Of a stretch of DNA of 64,000 nt, positions 46,001 through 55,249 are shown in pieces. Positions within the stretch are counted from its first letter, which is position 1, and each line of letters opens with the position of its first letter. The translations under genes and the position numbers were made by a program. Source of the DNA: Porphyridium purpureum (taxonomy: Eukaryota > Rhodophyta > Bangiophyceae > Porphyridiales > Porphyridiaceae); contig VRMN01000002.1 of NCBI GenBank assembly GCA_008690995.1, positions 930,001 through 994,000 of the forward strand, given 5' to 3'. Under the pieces are notes generated by a model that was given only the letters and a program-made list of their open reading frames with translations, was not told the DNA's origin and did no database searches.

Positions 46001-46957
46001 TCACCTTTTGCTGTCGTGCTTCAGCGCAAGCCCTCGCGGCGACGTCATGCGCTGCGCTAGCTCATCAATTGCCTTGTCTAAGTTCTGCTGGTCTCGTGCC
46101 AGGGCCTCGATGGACGGCGGTGTGCCTTCTCCGCCGGCCGTATCTCTTAGTATGTCGGTCACGTCCATCGAGTTTGCGCGCTCAGGCTTCTTCTTCTTCT
46201 TCTTCGAAAATATGACCACTTTGACTTTCTCACTGAACTGCACCGAGCCTGCCCGACCAGAACTTGCGAATGGAGAACTGCCGAAGGATCCTGCCGGTTT
46301 CCGCCTACACGAGTGGAAAACGCTGGAAGGCTCGTCTCCATCGTCCTTCAGATCCTCCGCAAACATTTTTGACGAGTTGCTGTCTGAGGCGCGGCGCTCC
46401 ATCTTGGCCGCATTTATACGGCCTGAGGCATCGAACCACGCGCGGATGATGTCATCGCGAGACGCGCGTGAGGCGTTCATGCTGGTGTTCATGCTCGTGC
46501 GCATGTTTCGCTCCACACCATCCACGCTGACGTTGCTTTCATCCGAGCCCGTGTGATCGAACATGTGCAGCATCCGCGGCGGTTTTAGTCTACTCGCCCG
46601 CATCGCCGCACTTTCTGATTGGGCATCCGTTTCCAAATCGTCTGAATGAAACTCAGTAAATTCCTGGTTCGAGGCCAATCCCGGCAGCGACGCGCCTCCT
46701 AATGGGTCCGGCGGCATCATCAGCGGATCACTCAAGTGCGCGTCTGAGTCTGCGTGCGCGTCGTCACCATCGCCGCCCACCTCTTCTTCCGTGCATGCGA
46801 TAAGATTTTCCACCTCCCTGAGATAAAAGTCGTCATTGCCGACAGGTGGCTCCGAGCGTGCCGCGTCGGACGCGTCTGGCGGCATTTGGAGCGGGCCACG
46901 AGCGCTGCCTTGTTCTGAGTCGCTTACCCCAGTCCTAACGACAGGAACCGAAGCCAT
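46001..46957 (-). CDS. Unknown disordered protein
   Basis: The protein has 318 aa and I do not recognise it. It is mostly acidic and Ser/Met-rich, with a repeated M-N-T-S-M-N-A-S-like stretch near 155. A conserved-looking patch follows near 236-250 (S-V-Q-F-S-E-K-V-K-V-V-I-F-S) and leads into a run of six Lys. K-V-V-I-F fits the loose PP1-docking pattern [KR]-x-[VI]-x-F. A short amphipathic helix, L-D-K-A-I-D-E-L-A-Q-R, lies near the end. I chose the ATG at 46957; the longer frame begins with TTG. Codon use looks like its neighbours, so I judge it a real gene. Confidence 0.65.
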   Translation of the reverse strand: MASVPVVRTGVSDSEQGSARGPLQMPPDASDAARSEPPVGNDDFYLREVENLIACTEEEVGGDGDDAHADSDAHLSDPLMMPPDPLGGASLPGLASNQEFTEFHSDDLETDAQSESAAMRASRLKPPRMLHMFDHTGSDESNVSVDGVERNMRTSMNTSMNASRASRDDIIRAWFDASGRINAAKMERRASDSNSSKMFAEDLKDDGDEPSSVFHSCRRKPAGSFGSSPFASSGRAGSVQFSEKVKVVIFSKKKKKKPERANSMDVTDILRDTAGGEGTPPSIEALARDQQNLDKAIDELAQRMTSPRGLALKHDSKR

Positions 46958-47296
46958 TTTACCCGGCAAACAGCGAGGCGGAAGAGCAGAAGGTCGTACA
47001 GCAGGACGTGCGCACCTTCACAGCGCACGCGTGCACCACCCGCAAACACGACGCTCGTAATCTGTTCGCGTCCCTCTTTTATCCTGCAGTTCCGTGTGCG
47101 CTCTACCCCCATGAACGGTCAAAACCACCCCACTCACAAGAAACACGCGTGCCTTGCCAAAAATCACGAAACGGGGTCCTTTCACTAAGTAGCCGAGGCT
47201 GTAAGTAGTGTACAGTTCGAGTCACGGAGGTGAACCGGCTGTGCAAGCGAGGAACACAAGTCGCGCAAGACGCGCGGCTACGCGTCCGGGGCCGAC
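46958..47296. promoter_or_regulatory. Gap with 12-base GTAGTGTACAGT motif
   Basis: This is the upstream region of the unknown gene and the 3' flank of the oxygenase gene. The 12-mer at 47205-47216 is the third extended copy of the octamer family, about 250 bases from the unknown gene's start and in reverse orientation to it. Confidence 0.45.
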
Positions 47297-48457
47297 TCAC
47301 TCGAACACCAATGGAATGGTGACAAAGGCGCATTCCTCGTTGTCTTGAATCTCAGAGTCTGCCTTGTCGACCGCAAATTTGGCCTCGGCGAGACAGTTGA
47401 AAATGATGTTCAGCGCCTCGTCGCGAACCTCCGCTGGGTCAGACTCAAAGTCCGAAGGATGGGGAATGAGCGTATCTGCGAGAATTTCGACGTGTTGAAC
47501 GCGGCCGTCGTTGGCAGCGATGGTGAGACGAAGGCACAGCACCCCCATCAGACGCGGCATTTCTTGTAAAGTTGCAAACAAGTCTTCCAGCACAAGATTC
47601 AGCGCGTCCGCGGCGGCGTCCGTGTTGGAAAACGCCTCGCCTTCGAAAAATGGGCTTGGCTCAGCGAACCAGCCGTGAAGAACAAGGCGGCCCTTGGATG
47701 GGTCCCGCGTGCCTTCCACTTGCGACACTCCGTGCGGAAAGCGCGGATCAAAAACCACAAGGCGGTTGAATTCCGGCTCGATCCGCGTCAGGATCGACGT
47801 CTCTTCGATCACTTCATGCGCTTCAAATGAACGCCAGTAGTCGAGCACGCGCGGCTTCAAAATCACCGTCTCTCCTCCCGTAAAATGCGATTTCCGGTGC
47901 TCGTTCAGGGTGAGGGACAGAACAAATGCGAACGGGCCATGGGGGACATCCGCATGCAACTCCTGCTTCATCCCATGGGTGTAATAGCTCAGCCACACAG
48001 GCGTCATGCTTGAGCAGCCCAGCCGCCTTTGCCCGTATTCGAGCAGTGCATTCTCCAGCTCCGCGTAAAGGTCCTCCGAAAAGAACTCGGACGCGGGCGT
48101 GCGCTGCATGTGGTACTGGTTCTCCACGAACCAGTTGTCCCAAACAAACCGCTTGGGGTTCAATTCACGCGCATTCTTGCGGGCGAACACAAGATCGAAG
48201 GCACCGCGCAAATTCTCAGCAAGTTTTGCGTCCAAAAAGCCCGTTTCTAGTCGCACGTGCTGCGAAGGACCAAAAGACGAGACCGAACCAGCGCGCTTCC
48301 CGGCGTCGTCGTCAGTGTCGCTTGAAATAGTGCTGTGCATCCGGGCACGGGACCTGCAGCTTGGCGCGCGCGCGTGTATATGCCGCATCATCGCCGATGC
48401 GCGCAAAGCACTGCATCGCGAGCATGACGTTACCGCAGCTGCGCACCACGCCAGCAT
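47297..48457 (-). CDS. 2-oxoglutarate/Fe(II)-dependent oxygenase, organelle-targeted
   Basis: The protein has 386 aa. The first ~42 residues are rich in Ala, Arg, Ser and Cys without acids, like a mitochondrial or plastid presequence. The iron triad is visible: H168-A-D170 in Q-E-L-H-A-D-V-P-H-G, and H242 in F-P-H-G-V. The 2OG-binding Arg257 follows in G-R-L-V-L-H-G-W-F. The fold is that of prolyl-4-hydroxylase-type enzymes. A C-terminal ~110-residue extension with V-E-I-L-A-D-T-L-I-P-H-P-S is not part of the core. The substrate is unknown. Confidence 0.85.
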   Translation of the reverse strand: MLAWCAAAVTSCSRCSALRASAMMRHIHARAPSCRSRARMHSTISSDTDDDAGKRAGSVSSFGPSQHVRLETGFLDAKLAENLRGAFDLVFARKNARELNPKRFVWDNWFVENQYHMQRTPASEFFSEDLYAELENALLEYGQRRLGCSSMTPVWLSYYTHGMKQELHADVPHGPFAFVLSLTLNEHRKSHFTGGETVILKPRVLDYWRSFEAHEVIEETSILTRIEPEFNRLVVFDPRFPHGVSQVEGTRDPSKGRLVLHGWFAEPSPFFEGEAFSNTDAAADALNLVLEDLFATLQEMPRLMGVLCLRLTIAANDGRVQHVEILADTLIPHPSDFESDPAEVRDEALNIIFNCLAEAKFAVDKADSEIQDNEECAFVTIPLVFE

Positions 48458-48602
48458 CCTTCCGAGCGTGTCTGTAGGGAATCGAGCCTAGTTTCCTTTC
48501 GTCTATCGTTTATCAGAGACGGCGATGAATTGGAGCAAAACTTACGACATGGCAACACGCGTGCGGTTCGTTGCGAGCAATATGGCGTAGAGGTCACGAC
48601 GA

Positions 48603-51521
48603 TCAGAACGCTGCAAGAAGGAATGCAATCGCCTGCACGAGCGCGTGATCGAGCACGCCGATCTCTGCCAATGCGTGGCCGCTTTCTGGATACCAACTTA
48701 CATGGCAAGGCACCTTATTGTGCACCAGGGCTCGTCTCCATTCTAGGCCCTGTGACGCCGGCACGCGCTGATCCTTACTACCGAGCTGCAGCAGTGTGCG
48801 GGCGCGCACTTGATCGTGGTACACGATCGGACTCTTGAGCATCATGCGGAAGATCGAGTCCGACGAGACCACGCACCCACTTGACGGGCCTAGACCGCAC
48901 TCGGCAAAACACCAATCAGGAATATCTGTGGACCCGCTCATGGTCGCAATATTGACCACTGGATTGCGCAGCACCGCGGCGCGATACAGGCCCGGTCGCT
49001 GGCCGCACAGATGGGCGCCAAGGAACCCGCCGTGTGAGCCGCCCAGCACACCGACGGCGCTGCGCGAGAAGCGCGGGTTGGTCTTGATTGCCCATTCGGT
49101 TGCAGCAATGCATTCAGCAACATCCTGCGAGCCAATGCGGCCCGGTAAAGACTGCAGCGAGTCCTCACCGAGCCCGGTCGAGCCACGGAAATTCACCAAA
49201 AGTACCGCCATACCGGAGCGCACGATGGCCGCGATGGCCAACGAAAACTTCGCAACGTGTGATGAGTGCGGCCCACCATGTGGCATGCAAATCAAAGGCA
49301 CAGGCGCGACGCCATTAATGTCACCCTCAGCGTTATGGGCGCCGTCACGATGATCGTCAGTAACTGGACTCACAATCATCGCCTGGAAGCGGTTCGGAGA
49401 CTCCTCTGCCCCGTCCCGGTGCTCTGTGCCAGACTCGTTCAAAATTTCAAGCGTCTCTTCGTCGTCAAAGTGTAGGAAATCTTCAACGCTAAACTCCTCT
49501 GGTCTCATGTCTAGTACGTGGAGCACTTCTATGTCTTCATCCGATTTCATTTTCACCACCACCAGCTCGGGCGGCCGAGCCGGATTACTCTGACTGAGCA
49601 AAACGTACCCGTCGCTAATGTCCAGCACTTCTGAGCTGTAAGAGTCAAAGACATCCGGCAGGTCGTCAGAGAGAGGTCGCAACGGGCGCGTGAGTGACAC
49701 GCCCGCCGTCGCGAGCTCAAACGAGATGTTTAGCACCATCGGCAGCACCCAAAAGCCCCACACTGAGTCCAGGACGATCGTTTGCTCGTCCACAAAGATG
49801 TTCCGCGGCAAGCTTGCACAGTACAGGCCCGGAAAGTCTGTATGAATATGTGATATTTCCTTTGCAGTCGGAATATCGACTAGCGTCTGCAGCGAGCCAT
49901 CTTTCACATCGACCAGGCGCAGACGGCTCGTCGCGTTGTGAACGTTGGACTTTGTTCGGGGCGTGGAGAGGAAAACAAGGTATCGACCTGACGGATGGAG
50001 TCGCGGACAGCGCGCACACAAGTCAATGGTATCAGCTGTCTCGCTCGTCCAGCACTGCATGCAAGAAGGTAACCGGCGATTTTCAAGTGCTGGTGGGGCG
50101 CGGCTCGCGATACCTAGACCCAATTGTTGCATTTGCCGTGTCAAATGGTGGTCTGCGTCCTGCACATCGTCCTCCATCCTGTCCACAAAGACTTCCATCT
50201 CGGCGCCTTCCCCGCGGTCGTTGTCCTCATCTCCATCTCCAGAATTGCCAGCCCCGTCATCGTCTTGATCTGGCTCCTCGTGATCGTCGTTGTGCGACCC
50301 TACCTCGCCGTCATCGTCCTCTTCGCCGACTGGATACGCCTCCACGGCGTTTTCGTCCTCATGGTCGAACTCGCGTTCTTGCTTTGCGTCGTCGTCGTCC
50401 TCGCCTTCGTCCTCGAGATCGTACGAGTAAATGGCGCATGGACGGTTGTAGCAGTACCGCAGACCCAACTGGACTTCGGAAATCGGCACCGCATGGAAGA
50501 ACATATGTTTCTCATCGAGGCTGAAGCAGGGCTCGCCAGGCGCTAGCCAGCGCGGAAGTCTGCGAAGACGCTTGATTGATGCCGCGTTCAGGTCGACAAT
50601 AAAAATAGATGGATGGGCTAGTCGATTGTATGCCTCGCCGAAATGTGGATCATCGAGAAATTCGGTACCGCGCCTTGTGATGTGTCTAACTTTCTTCTTC
50701 TTGTTGTCCTTGATTTTTTCCCAATAGCCTAGCGTCGGCTCAGGTTTTTGCTCCGCCACGTACGCGATGCGGTCTTCTGTCGAAGACCACGAAAAGCCGC
50801 CAAACCACTCATCAGTGCAAAAGGCCCCGTGTTCCATGCTGGTGTCGATCGAAATGACGATGGAAGAGGAGCTCCATATTTCAATGCTTCCCTTGACTCT
50901 GTTCAATGCGGTACCTCTGGCACCTGGCGGAGTCTTTTCATGGAAGAATTTGGCCATGTAAAGACCTGATGGTGAGAGCGACACGGCGACAGCCTCGGTC
51001 TCCGTGGCAAAGGGCGCGCTCGAGAAAACGTGATCGACCGGATCCAACGCATACTGCTTCTCAACCTTGCGTAGCCTGGTGGACTCGACGTCCCGCGATT
51101 CCCAGAGCGCGTACGTGACTGGCTGCACGCGCGCCTGGCCATTCCCCTTTACCTGCCTCGCAGATCCGTGCCCGTTTCGCGCAGCTGCAGACGCCGAACC
51201 CGCTGCGCCTGCCCCCGCATCTTTCCCTGCGCCAAACCTGAAGAAGCGCGCCAGGCCACTTGCCGTTGCAGACTGCGCGATTTCCGGAGCCCCCTCTGCC
51301 GCCTCTACGGGAGCAGGCGCGCCCTGCCCATTCTCCACGGCGTGCTCCTCGCCACCCACAGGCTGCCCTGACGCGCGTCGCAGCGGCCGCGTGACTTCCA
51401 CCTCGCGCACCGCGCCGTAGATCGGCGTGCGCGTGAACACGCTCAGATCCAACACGCAATCTGCGACTTCTGCCTCATGCCTCCCAGCATACTCCCCACT
51501 GTCCCCCTCCTTCTCATCCAT
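48603..51521 (-). CDS. APEH: Acylaminoacyl-peptidase (S9 family)
   Basis: The protein has 972 aa; mammalian APEH is 732. The C-terminal alpha/beta-hydrolase has the triad Ser829 (G-G-S-H-G-G), Asp917 (G-S-K-D-Q-R-V-P) and His949 (E-S-G-H-A-L). I-P-D-W-C-F-A-E matches the APEH-specific P-D-W-C-x-x-E segment. The N-terminal part is a beta-propeller. Residues ~350-430 are an acidic insert of mostly Asp, Glu and Gly inside the propeller, and the first ~160 residues add Ala/Gly-rich sequence; together these explain the extra length. The enzyme removes N-acylated residues from peptides in the cytosol. Confidence 0.93.
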   Translation of the reverse strand: MDEKEGDSGEYAGRHEAEVADCVLDLSVFTRTPIYGAVREVEVTRPLRRASGQPVGGEEHAVENGQGAPAPVEAAEGAPEIAQSATASGLARFFRFGAGKDAGAGAAGSASAAARNGHGSARQVKGNGQARVQPVTYALWESRDVESTRLRKVEKQYALDPVDHVFSSAPFATETEAVAVSLSPSGLYMAKFFHEKTPPGARGTALNRVKGSIEIWSSSSIVISIDTSMEHGAFCTDEWFGGFSWSSTEDRIAYVAEQKPEPTLGYWEKIKDNKKKKVRHITRRGTEFLDDPHFGEAYNRLAHPSIFIVDLNAASIKRLRRLPRWLAPGEPCFSLDEKHMFFHAVPISEVQLGLRYCYNRPCAIYSYDLEDEGEDDDDAKQEREFDHEDENAVEAYPVGEEDDDGEVGSHNDDHEEPDQDDDGAGNSGDGDEDNDRGEGAEMEVFVDRMEDDVQDADHHLTRQMQQLGLGIASRAPPALENRRLPSCMQCWTSETADTIDLCARCPRLHPSGRYLVFLSTPRTKSNVHNATSRLRLVDVKDGSLQTLVDIPTAKEISHIHTDFPGLYCASLPRNIFVDEQTIVLDSVWGFWVLPMVLNISFELATAGVSLTRPLRPLSDDLPDVFDSYSSEVLDISDGYVLLSQSNPARPPELVVVKMKSDEDIEVLHVLDMRPEEFSVEDFLHFDDEETLEILNESGTEHRDGAEESPNRFQAMIVSPVTDDHRDGAHNAEGDINGVAPVPLICMPHGGPHSSHVAKFSLAIAAIVRSGMAVLLVNFRGSTGLGEDSLQSLPGRIGSQDVAECIAATEWAIKTNPRFSRSAVGVLGGSHGGFLGAHLCGQRPGLYRAAVLRNPVVNIATMSGSTDIPDWCFAECGLGPSSGCVVSSDSIFRMMLKSPIVYHDQVRARTLLQLGSKDQRVPASQGLEWRRALVHNKVPCHVSWYPESGHALAEIGVLDHALVQAIAFLLAAF

Positions 51522-52948
51522 CCGCGCGTGCCCTCTCCCACCTCACCCCCCGTGCCAATCCCCTCATGCTCTTCTCTCCCACCCTTTTCCCGTCTTCTCC
51601 ACTACCGCACAACGTCTCTTCTCCACAAGGTCTAGGACCACATAACCCCACCCGCATGTCAACCGCTCGCGCATTACACTTGGCTCGGCTCCATACACAA
51701 ATACAGCGCTTGTCGCATATGACCTACACGCATTACATTGTAATACGCATGATAAATTAAAGGTACAGCGGATTCACTGTACTTCTGTTGAGTTTCACTG
51801 GGCGCGTCGAATGGAACCCCGCTCCATCCACAAAACCCGGGCTCCACACCCGTGCTACGGGACCAAGTATGTTATCCAGCTGGCGCACACTCGTTCGTAG
51901 TTCTCGCCGACGAAAACCACATGGTGGCCTCGACCTTCAAGTTTGCGAGCTTCCTGCACGCGTGGCTGCATGCAAACACACAGCTGCCTCCGACGCTTGC
52001 GAGTAAACAACGCCACTCGACATGCGCAGCAGCAGTTCTTATCGGTTTATGCGCGGAAACCGCAAACCGTTAACCGGTGCGCCGCTGCCGTGTCTTTGCG
52101 GAAAGAAGGTATTGTACAGTCTACTGTACTCACGCCACCTATTCTTTTTTTCGGCGGGAAGCGTGCGTGGCGGACCTGCGCGGCCGCGCGCGCGAGCCGC
52201 GTGGCAGCCGTAAGGAGGATGATGAAGTCGGCGTGTTTTGATATGAGCGCGTGTGGTAGTTGTGTGTTGTTGTTGGCTGTGGAGCAGCGATGCCGGAGTA
52301 GTAATTAGCTGCGTTCTCTGGACAGCAAGGTCGGGTTGGGGGGGTTTGGTGGGTCGCGGAAGGAAAGGACGGCAAGTGAGTGGGGAAGCTGCGTCCTAGT
52401 ACATACCGACACGCACCGTGTGTGTTTGGTATGGGTTGTGAAGGGATCTGGTAAAAAAAAAACCCTCACGCCAACCTGCTGCCCACGGGAGAAACAGCGA
52501 CGCGGCGTTGTTGCGCACGTGGGGTCGAACCGCGCGACACACGTGTGTGAGAAAACGCTGTGACCGCGCTGAACGAGTCGAGCCCTCGTGCAAACGCGCG
52601 GCGTGAGTCTTGCTCTGTTCTGGTCGCGTCGGTTGGCACGTTCTGTGTTTGGTTTGGTGGGGTTTGAACGGCGAAGCGAACACAAGGGGTGTTGCGGAAC
52701 GCGGTCCTCCCTTCTCTCCTCTTCCTTCCTTTTCTCGGGGAAAGATCTGCAGATTCTCATGGGCATTGTACACCATTGAGTGGCGTGACACAGATCTGCT
52801 GCCCGAGAGGGTCGGCGGCCCTGCAGGCTCCCACTTGTGAGCGCTCGGCGCGCGTTTCGAATTGCGGTATAGCCTGGTACTTTCTGGACGTGAAGCAAAG
52901 GACACGCGTCGCAGGAGACGAGAAAGTTTGAGCGCCGCGTTTCAAAAA
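51522..52948. promoter_or_regulatory. Long divergent gap between APEH and cyclin genes
   Basis: At 1.4 kb this is the longest gap. It has a minus-strand GTACAGTG (core 51776-51782) about 255 bases upstream of APEH. A palindromic GTACAGT/ACTGTAC pair lies at 52114-52129, and a Myb-like AACCGTTAACC at about 52067. I looked for coding or tRNA and found none I could support. The cyclin frame stays open upstream to 52862, but only from a TTG. Confidence 0.45.
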
Positions 52949-53710
52949 ATGGGTCACGAAGTTTTGTTCGATTACGGCTTGCAGACCTGCGGCCGCCCGT
53001 TTGGCTCGCAGCAGAATGTGCACGAGAGTGAAGCACTCATCGCTGTGATTAACGGGATTCTTGTGGGCCGGACGGTGTTTAATGAGAACATTCCGGCGCT
53101 TAAAAAGTGCTCCAGCGAGTTTCATGGACTAGAGGTGCCCAAAGTGCTGCTGCTTGACTATCTTCATCGCATTGAAAAGTATGCATTCTGCTCGCGCTCT
53201 TGCTTCGTGGTTGCGCTCGTATACTTGGACTGGATTGCCATGGTCGATTGCACTTACCGGCTGACGGCGTTCAACGTGCACCGGCTATTTCTGACCGCCT
53301 TGGTTCTGGCCGTCAAATTTTGTGAGGATGTGTTTTACGACAACGCTCATTTTGCCAAGGTGGGCGGTATTACCGTCCAGGAACTGAATCGGATGGAGCT
53401 CGAGTTCCTCAAGGCGCTTGAATTTCGAATGCATGTCAGCGAGGACCAGTTTGCGGCGTGCGCTCGCTCCATGATTGAAGAAGTGTCGCGCTCGACGCAT
53501 CATAGCGGGGTCGAAGCGCAGTTGCTCTTGGCACAGACAGGGTTTTACGGTATCAGCGTGGCCATGGGATTCCCCATGCATCCCCACACGGCGTTGTTGG
53601 ATGCCCCCTTGGTGCCAGACCCGCGTACCGATACGTATGCTCACAGGCAGTGGTACCTGCCGCAGCCCTTGCTACCGTACGCTGTTAGCACGTCGCGCTC
53701 CCTGGTTTAG
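52949..53710 (+). CDS. PHO80/P-type cyclin
   Basis: The protein has 253 aa. A single cyclin box at about 55-165 reads Y-L-H-R-I-E-K-Y, L-V-Y-L-D-W-I, T-A-F-N-V-H-R-L-F-L-T-A-L-V-L-A-V-K-F and D-N-A-H-F-A-K-V-G-G-I. It then has L-N-R-M-E-L-E-F-L-K-A-L-E-F. This spacing is diagnostic for PHO80-like (plant CYCU/CYCP) cyclins, which pair with PHO85/CDK5-type kinases in nutrient, often phosphate, signalling. The start is the ATG in M-G-H-E-V-L-F. Upstream in-frame sequence is basic and lacks an ATG. Confidence 0.92.
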   Translation: MGHEVLFDYGLQTCGRPFGSQQNVHESEALIAVINGILVGRTVFNENIPALKKCSSEFHGLEVPKVLLLDYLHRIEKYAFCSRSCFVVALVYLDWIAMVDCTYRLTAFNVHRLFLTALVLAVKFCEDVFYDNAHFAKVGGITVQELNRMELEFLKALEFRMHVSEDQFAACARSMIEEVSRSTHHSGVEAQLLLAQTGFYGISVAMGFPMHPHTALLDAPLVPDPRTDTYAHRQWYLPQPLLPYAVSTSRSLV

Positions 53711-54097
53711 TACGTGTGGATCGCGCATGCGGTGTTGAACTTTGGGCGGCCTTGGGCGGCTTCGGGCCCTGAGCTGCCATTTGATAGTCTAGTGAAGCAA
53801 ACTGCGAGAAATCTGTGCCCTTTCGGTTGTGTGGTTTTGAATTTGCGAGTCCGCGCCTTTGTGTGCCTAGCAAGCACTTGGCGGCCATGGTCGTCACGGC
53901 GTTTAGAACCTGTGACTAGTTGTTATTTCGTCCGCGCTCGCAATTTTTTGGTGTGCGTGTGCAAAGGATCCAAATAAAGAGTATTGCTTTCTGCGTGATG
54001 TGATGCAAGTCGGATGCGAAGCTATGCAAATAGCACTCGGGTTAATCATGTCCAGAATGTCTTCGTGAGTGGCGCGTGAGACTGTCGCGAGTCACTC
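53711..54097. other. Gap between cyclin and exostosin genes
   Basis: A same-strand gap of 387 bases. An AATAAAG near 53976 could be the cyclin polyadenylation signal. Nothing else was seen. Confidence 0.4.
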
Positions 54098-55207
54098 ATG
54101 TCGAGGCATCGCTGGATGATGGGCTCCAGGGGCGCACGACTATGGATGCTACTGTGGATCTTGAACATTGTGTACAGCACGAACAAGGTGCGAGCAAGTA
54201 GCTTAAGCGCGCTGCGCGTGCCACCCGCCCAGCTTTCGACGCCTACCTTTGCTTTGAAGGTGCTGGGCGAGCCGAAAGACGACATGCGGTCGTTCCTCTT
54301 GGCGCTCGCTGCACATGAGCAGCGCGAAGCCAACGCGTCCGCGGCGCACAGTGCCATTATCGTCTTCAACTACGTCGAGCCCAAAAGGAAGCGTGCGTTT
54401 CTGACTGCACTGGCGCGGCTACCGGAGCGATCTGTGCATCGGCCGTACGTGCTGATGTTGTTGGGGTTCAATATGGATGAAGAATGCTTTGTCCACGCCT
54501 CATCTATGCGCTTCGAGAAGTTGTGCAAGACTGCGCGCGAACTCTTGTACGATCGCGGCGACTTTTTATTCGCAAACTTTGACCTTGGCGACACCTTTTT
54601 GCTTGATGACAACAATCCACTGCGGGGCGTTACAATTCCGCCGCCTGGATACCGCTCTTTGCCGCCATTTGACCCGGACGCTCCGACTCGGTACTTTTTG
54701 ACCTTCCGCGGGATCCGGAATTTGGGCTACTACAACTCAAGCCGAGTGCGCGAGCATCTAGCGCGCGCTTTTGCGGGTTGGAATGACGACCGCATTCAGA
54801 TCTGGATCGATAAGAGTCGCTTTCGGCTAGGCGCGCGTGGCGCACCGCCGTACGATGAGCTCTTCAACTCTTCTTTCAGTTTAACTGCACATGGGCACGG
54901 CCGCTGGACGTTTCGTTTTTCCGAAATTGTGATGGCGTGTTCAATTCCGGTGTATCTCGCCGACGGTATCACGCTGCCATTTGATCAACTGGTGGACTGG
55001 AGCAAGTGTTCGTTTCTGATCCCGGAGCGTGAGGCAGAGAACGCCACACAACTTCTCGCCCACCTGCCCAACGACGAGCATATTGTCCGTGCCATGCGGC
55101 ATTGTATCTGCGAAATTAACGCACAATACTTTGCCACGCCAGAGAAGCGCGTGGACGGCTTCCTGAAAAGCATTCTTGTGGAGACCAAGCGAACACGTTC
55201 ACGGTAG
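54098..55207 (+). CDS. Exostosin-family (GT47) glycosyltransferase
   Basis: The protein has 369 aa. A short basic N-terminus precedes one hydrophobic segment (about 14-28), giving a type II Golgi topology. The exostosin domain is recognised from the block N-S-S-F-S-L-T-A-H-G-H-G-R-W-T-F-R-F. It is followed by S-E-I-V-M-A-C-S-I-P-V-Y-L-A-D, then L-P-F-D-Q-L-V-D-W-S-K. Family members add sugars to heparan sulfate or plant xyloglucan and pectin. In a red alga it might act on cell-wall or extracellular polysaccharide, but acceptor and donor are unknown. It is convergent with the DUF547 gene with only 42 bases between stops. Confidence 0.88.
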   Translation: MSRHRWMMGSRGARLWMLLWILNIVYSTNKVRASSLSALRVPPAQLSTPTFALKVLGEPKDDMRSFLLALAAHEQREANASAAHSAIIVFNYVEPKRKRAFLTALARLPERSVHRPYVLMLLGFNMDEECFVHASSMRFEKLCKTARELLYDRGDFLFANFDLGDTFLLDDNNPLRGVTIPPPGYRSLPPFDPDAPTRYFLTFRGIRNLGYYNSSRVREHLARAFAGWNDDRIQIWIDKSRFRLGARGAPPYDELFNSSFSLTAHGHGRWTFRFSEIVMACSIPVYLADGITLPFDQLVDWSKCSFLIPEREAENATQLLAHLPNDEHIVRAMRHCICEINAQYFATPEKRVDGFLKSILVETKRTRSR

Positions 55208-55249
55208 CTGCTCATTTGCTTGTTTTATTAATGAATTTGCTTGAGGTTT

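Noticed and set aside
47208-47235. GTTCGAGTC resembling a tRNA T-loop
   Set aside because: The flanking bases do not pair into a T-stem, and the sequence overlaps the GTACAGT promoter-type motif.
10380-52070. AACCGTT/AACGGTT sequences as telomere-like or Myb sites
   Set aside because: They are scattered single copies (near 10383, 22722, 28209, 52067), not tandem arrays. Myb binding is possible but too weak to claim.
51852-52073. Small plus-strand frame upstream of the cyclin gene
   Set aside because: It has 73 residues with no recognisable motif, lies in a promoter-like gap, and overlapping frames of equal length exist.
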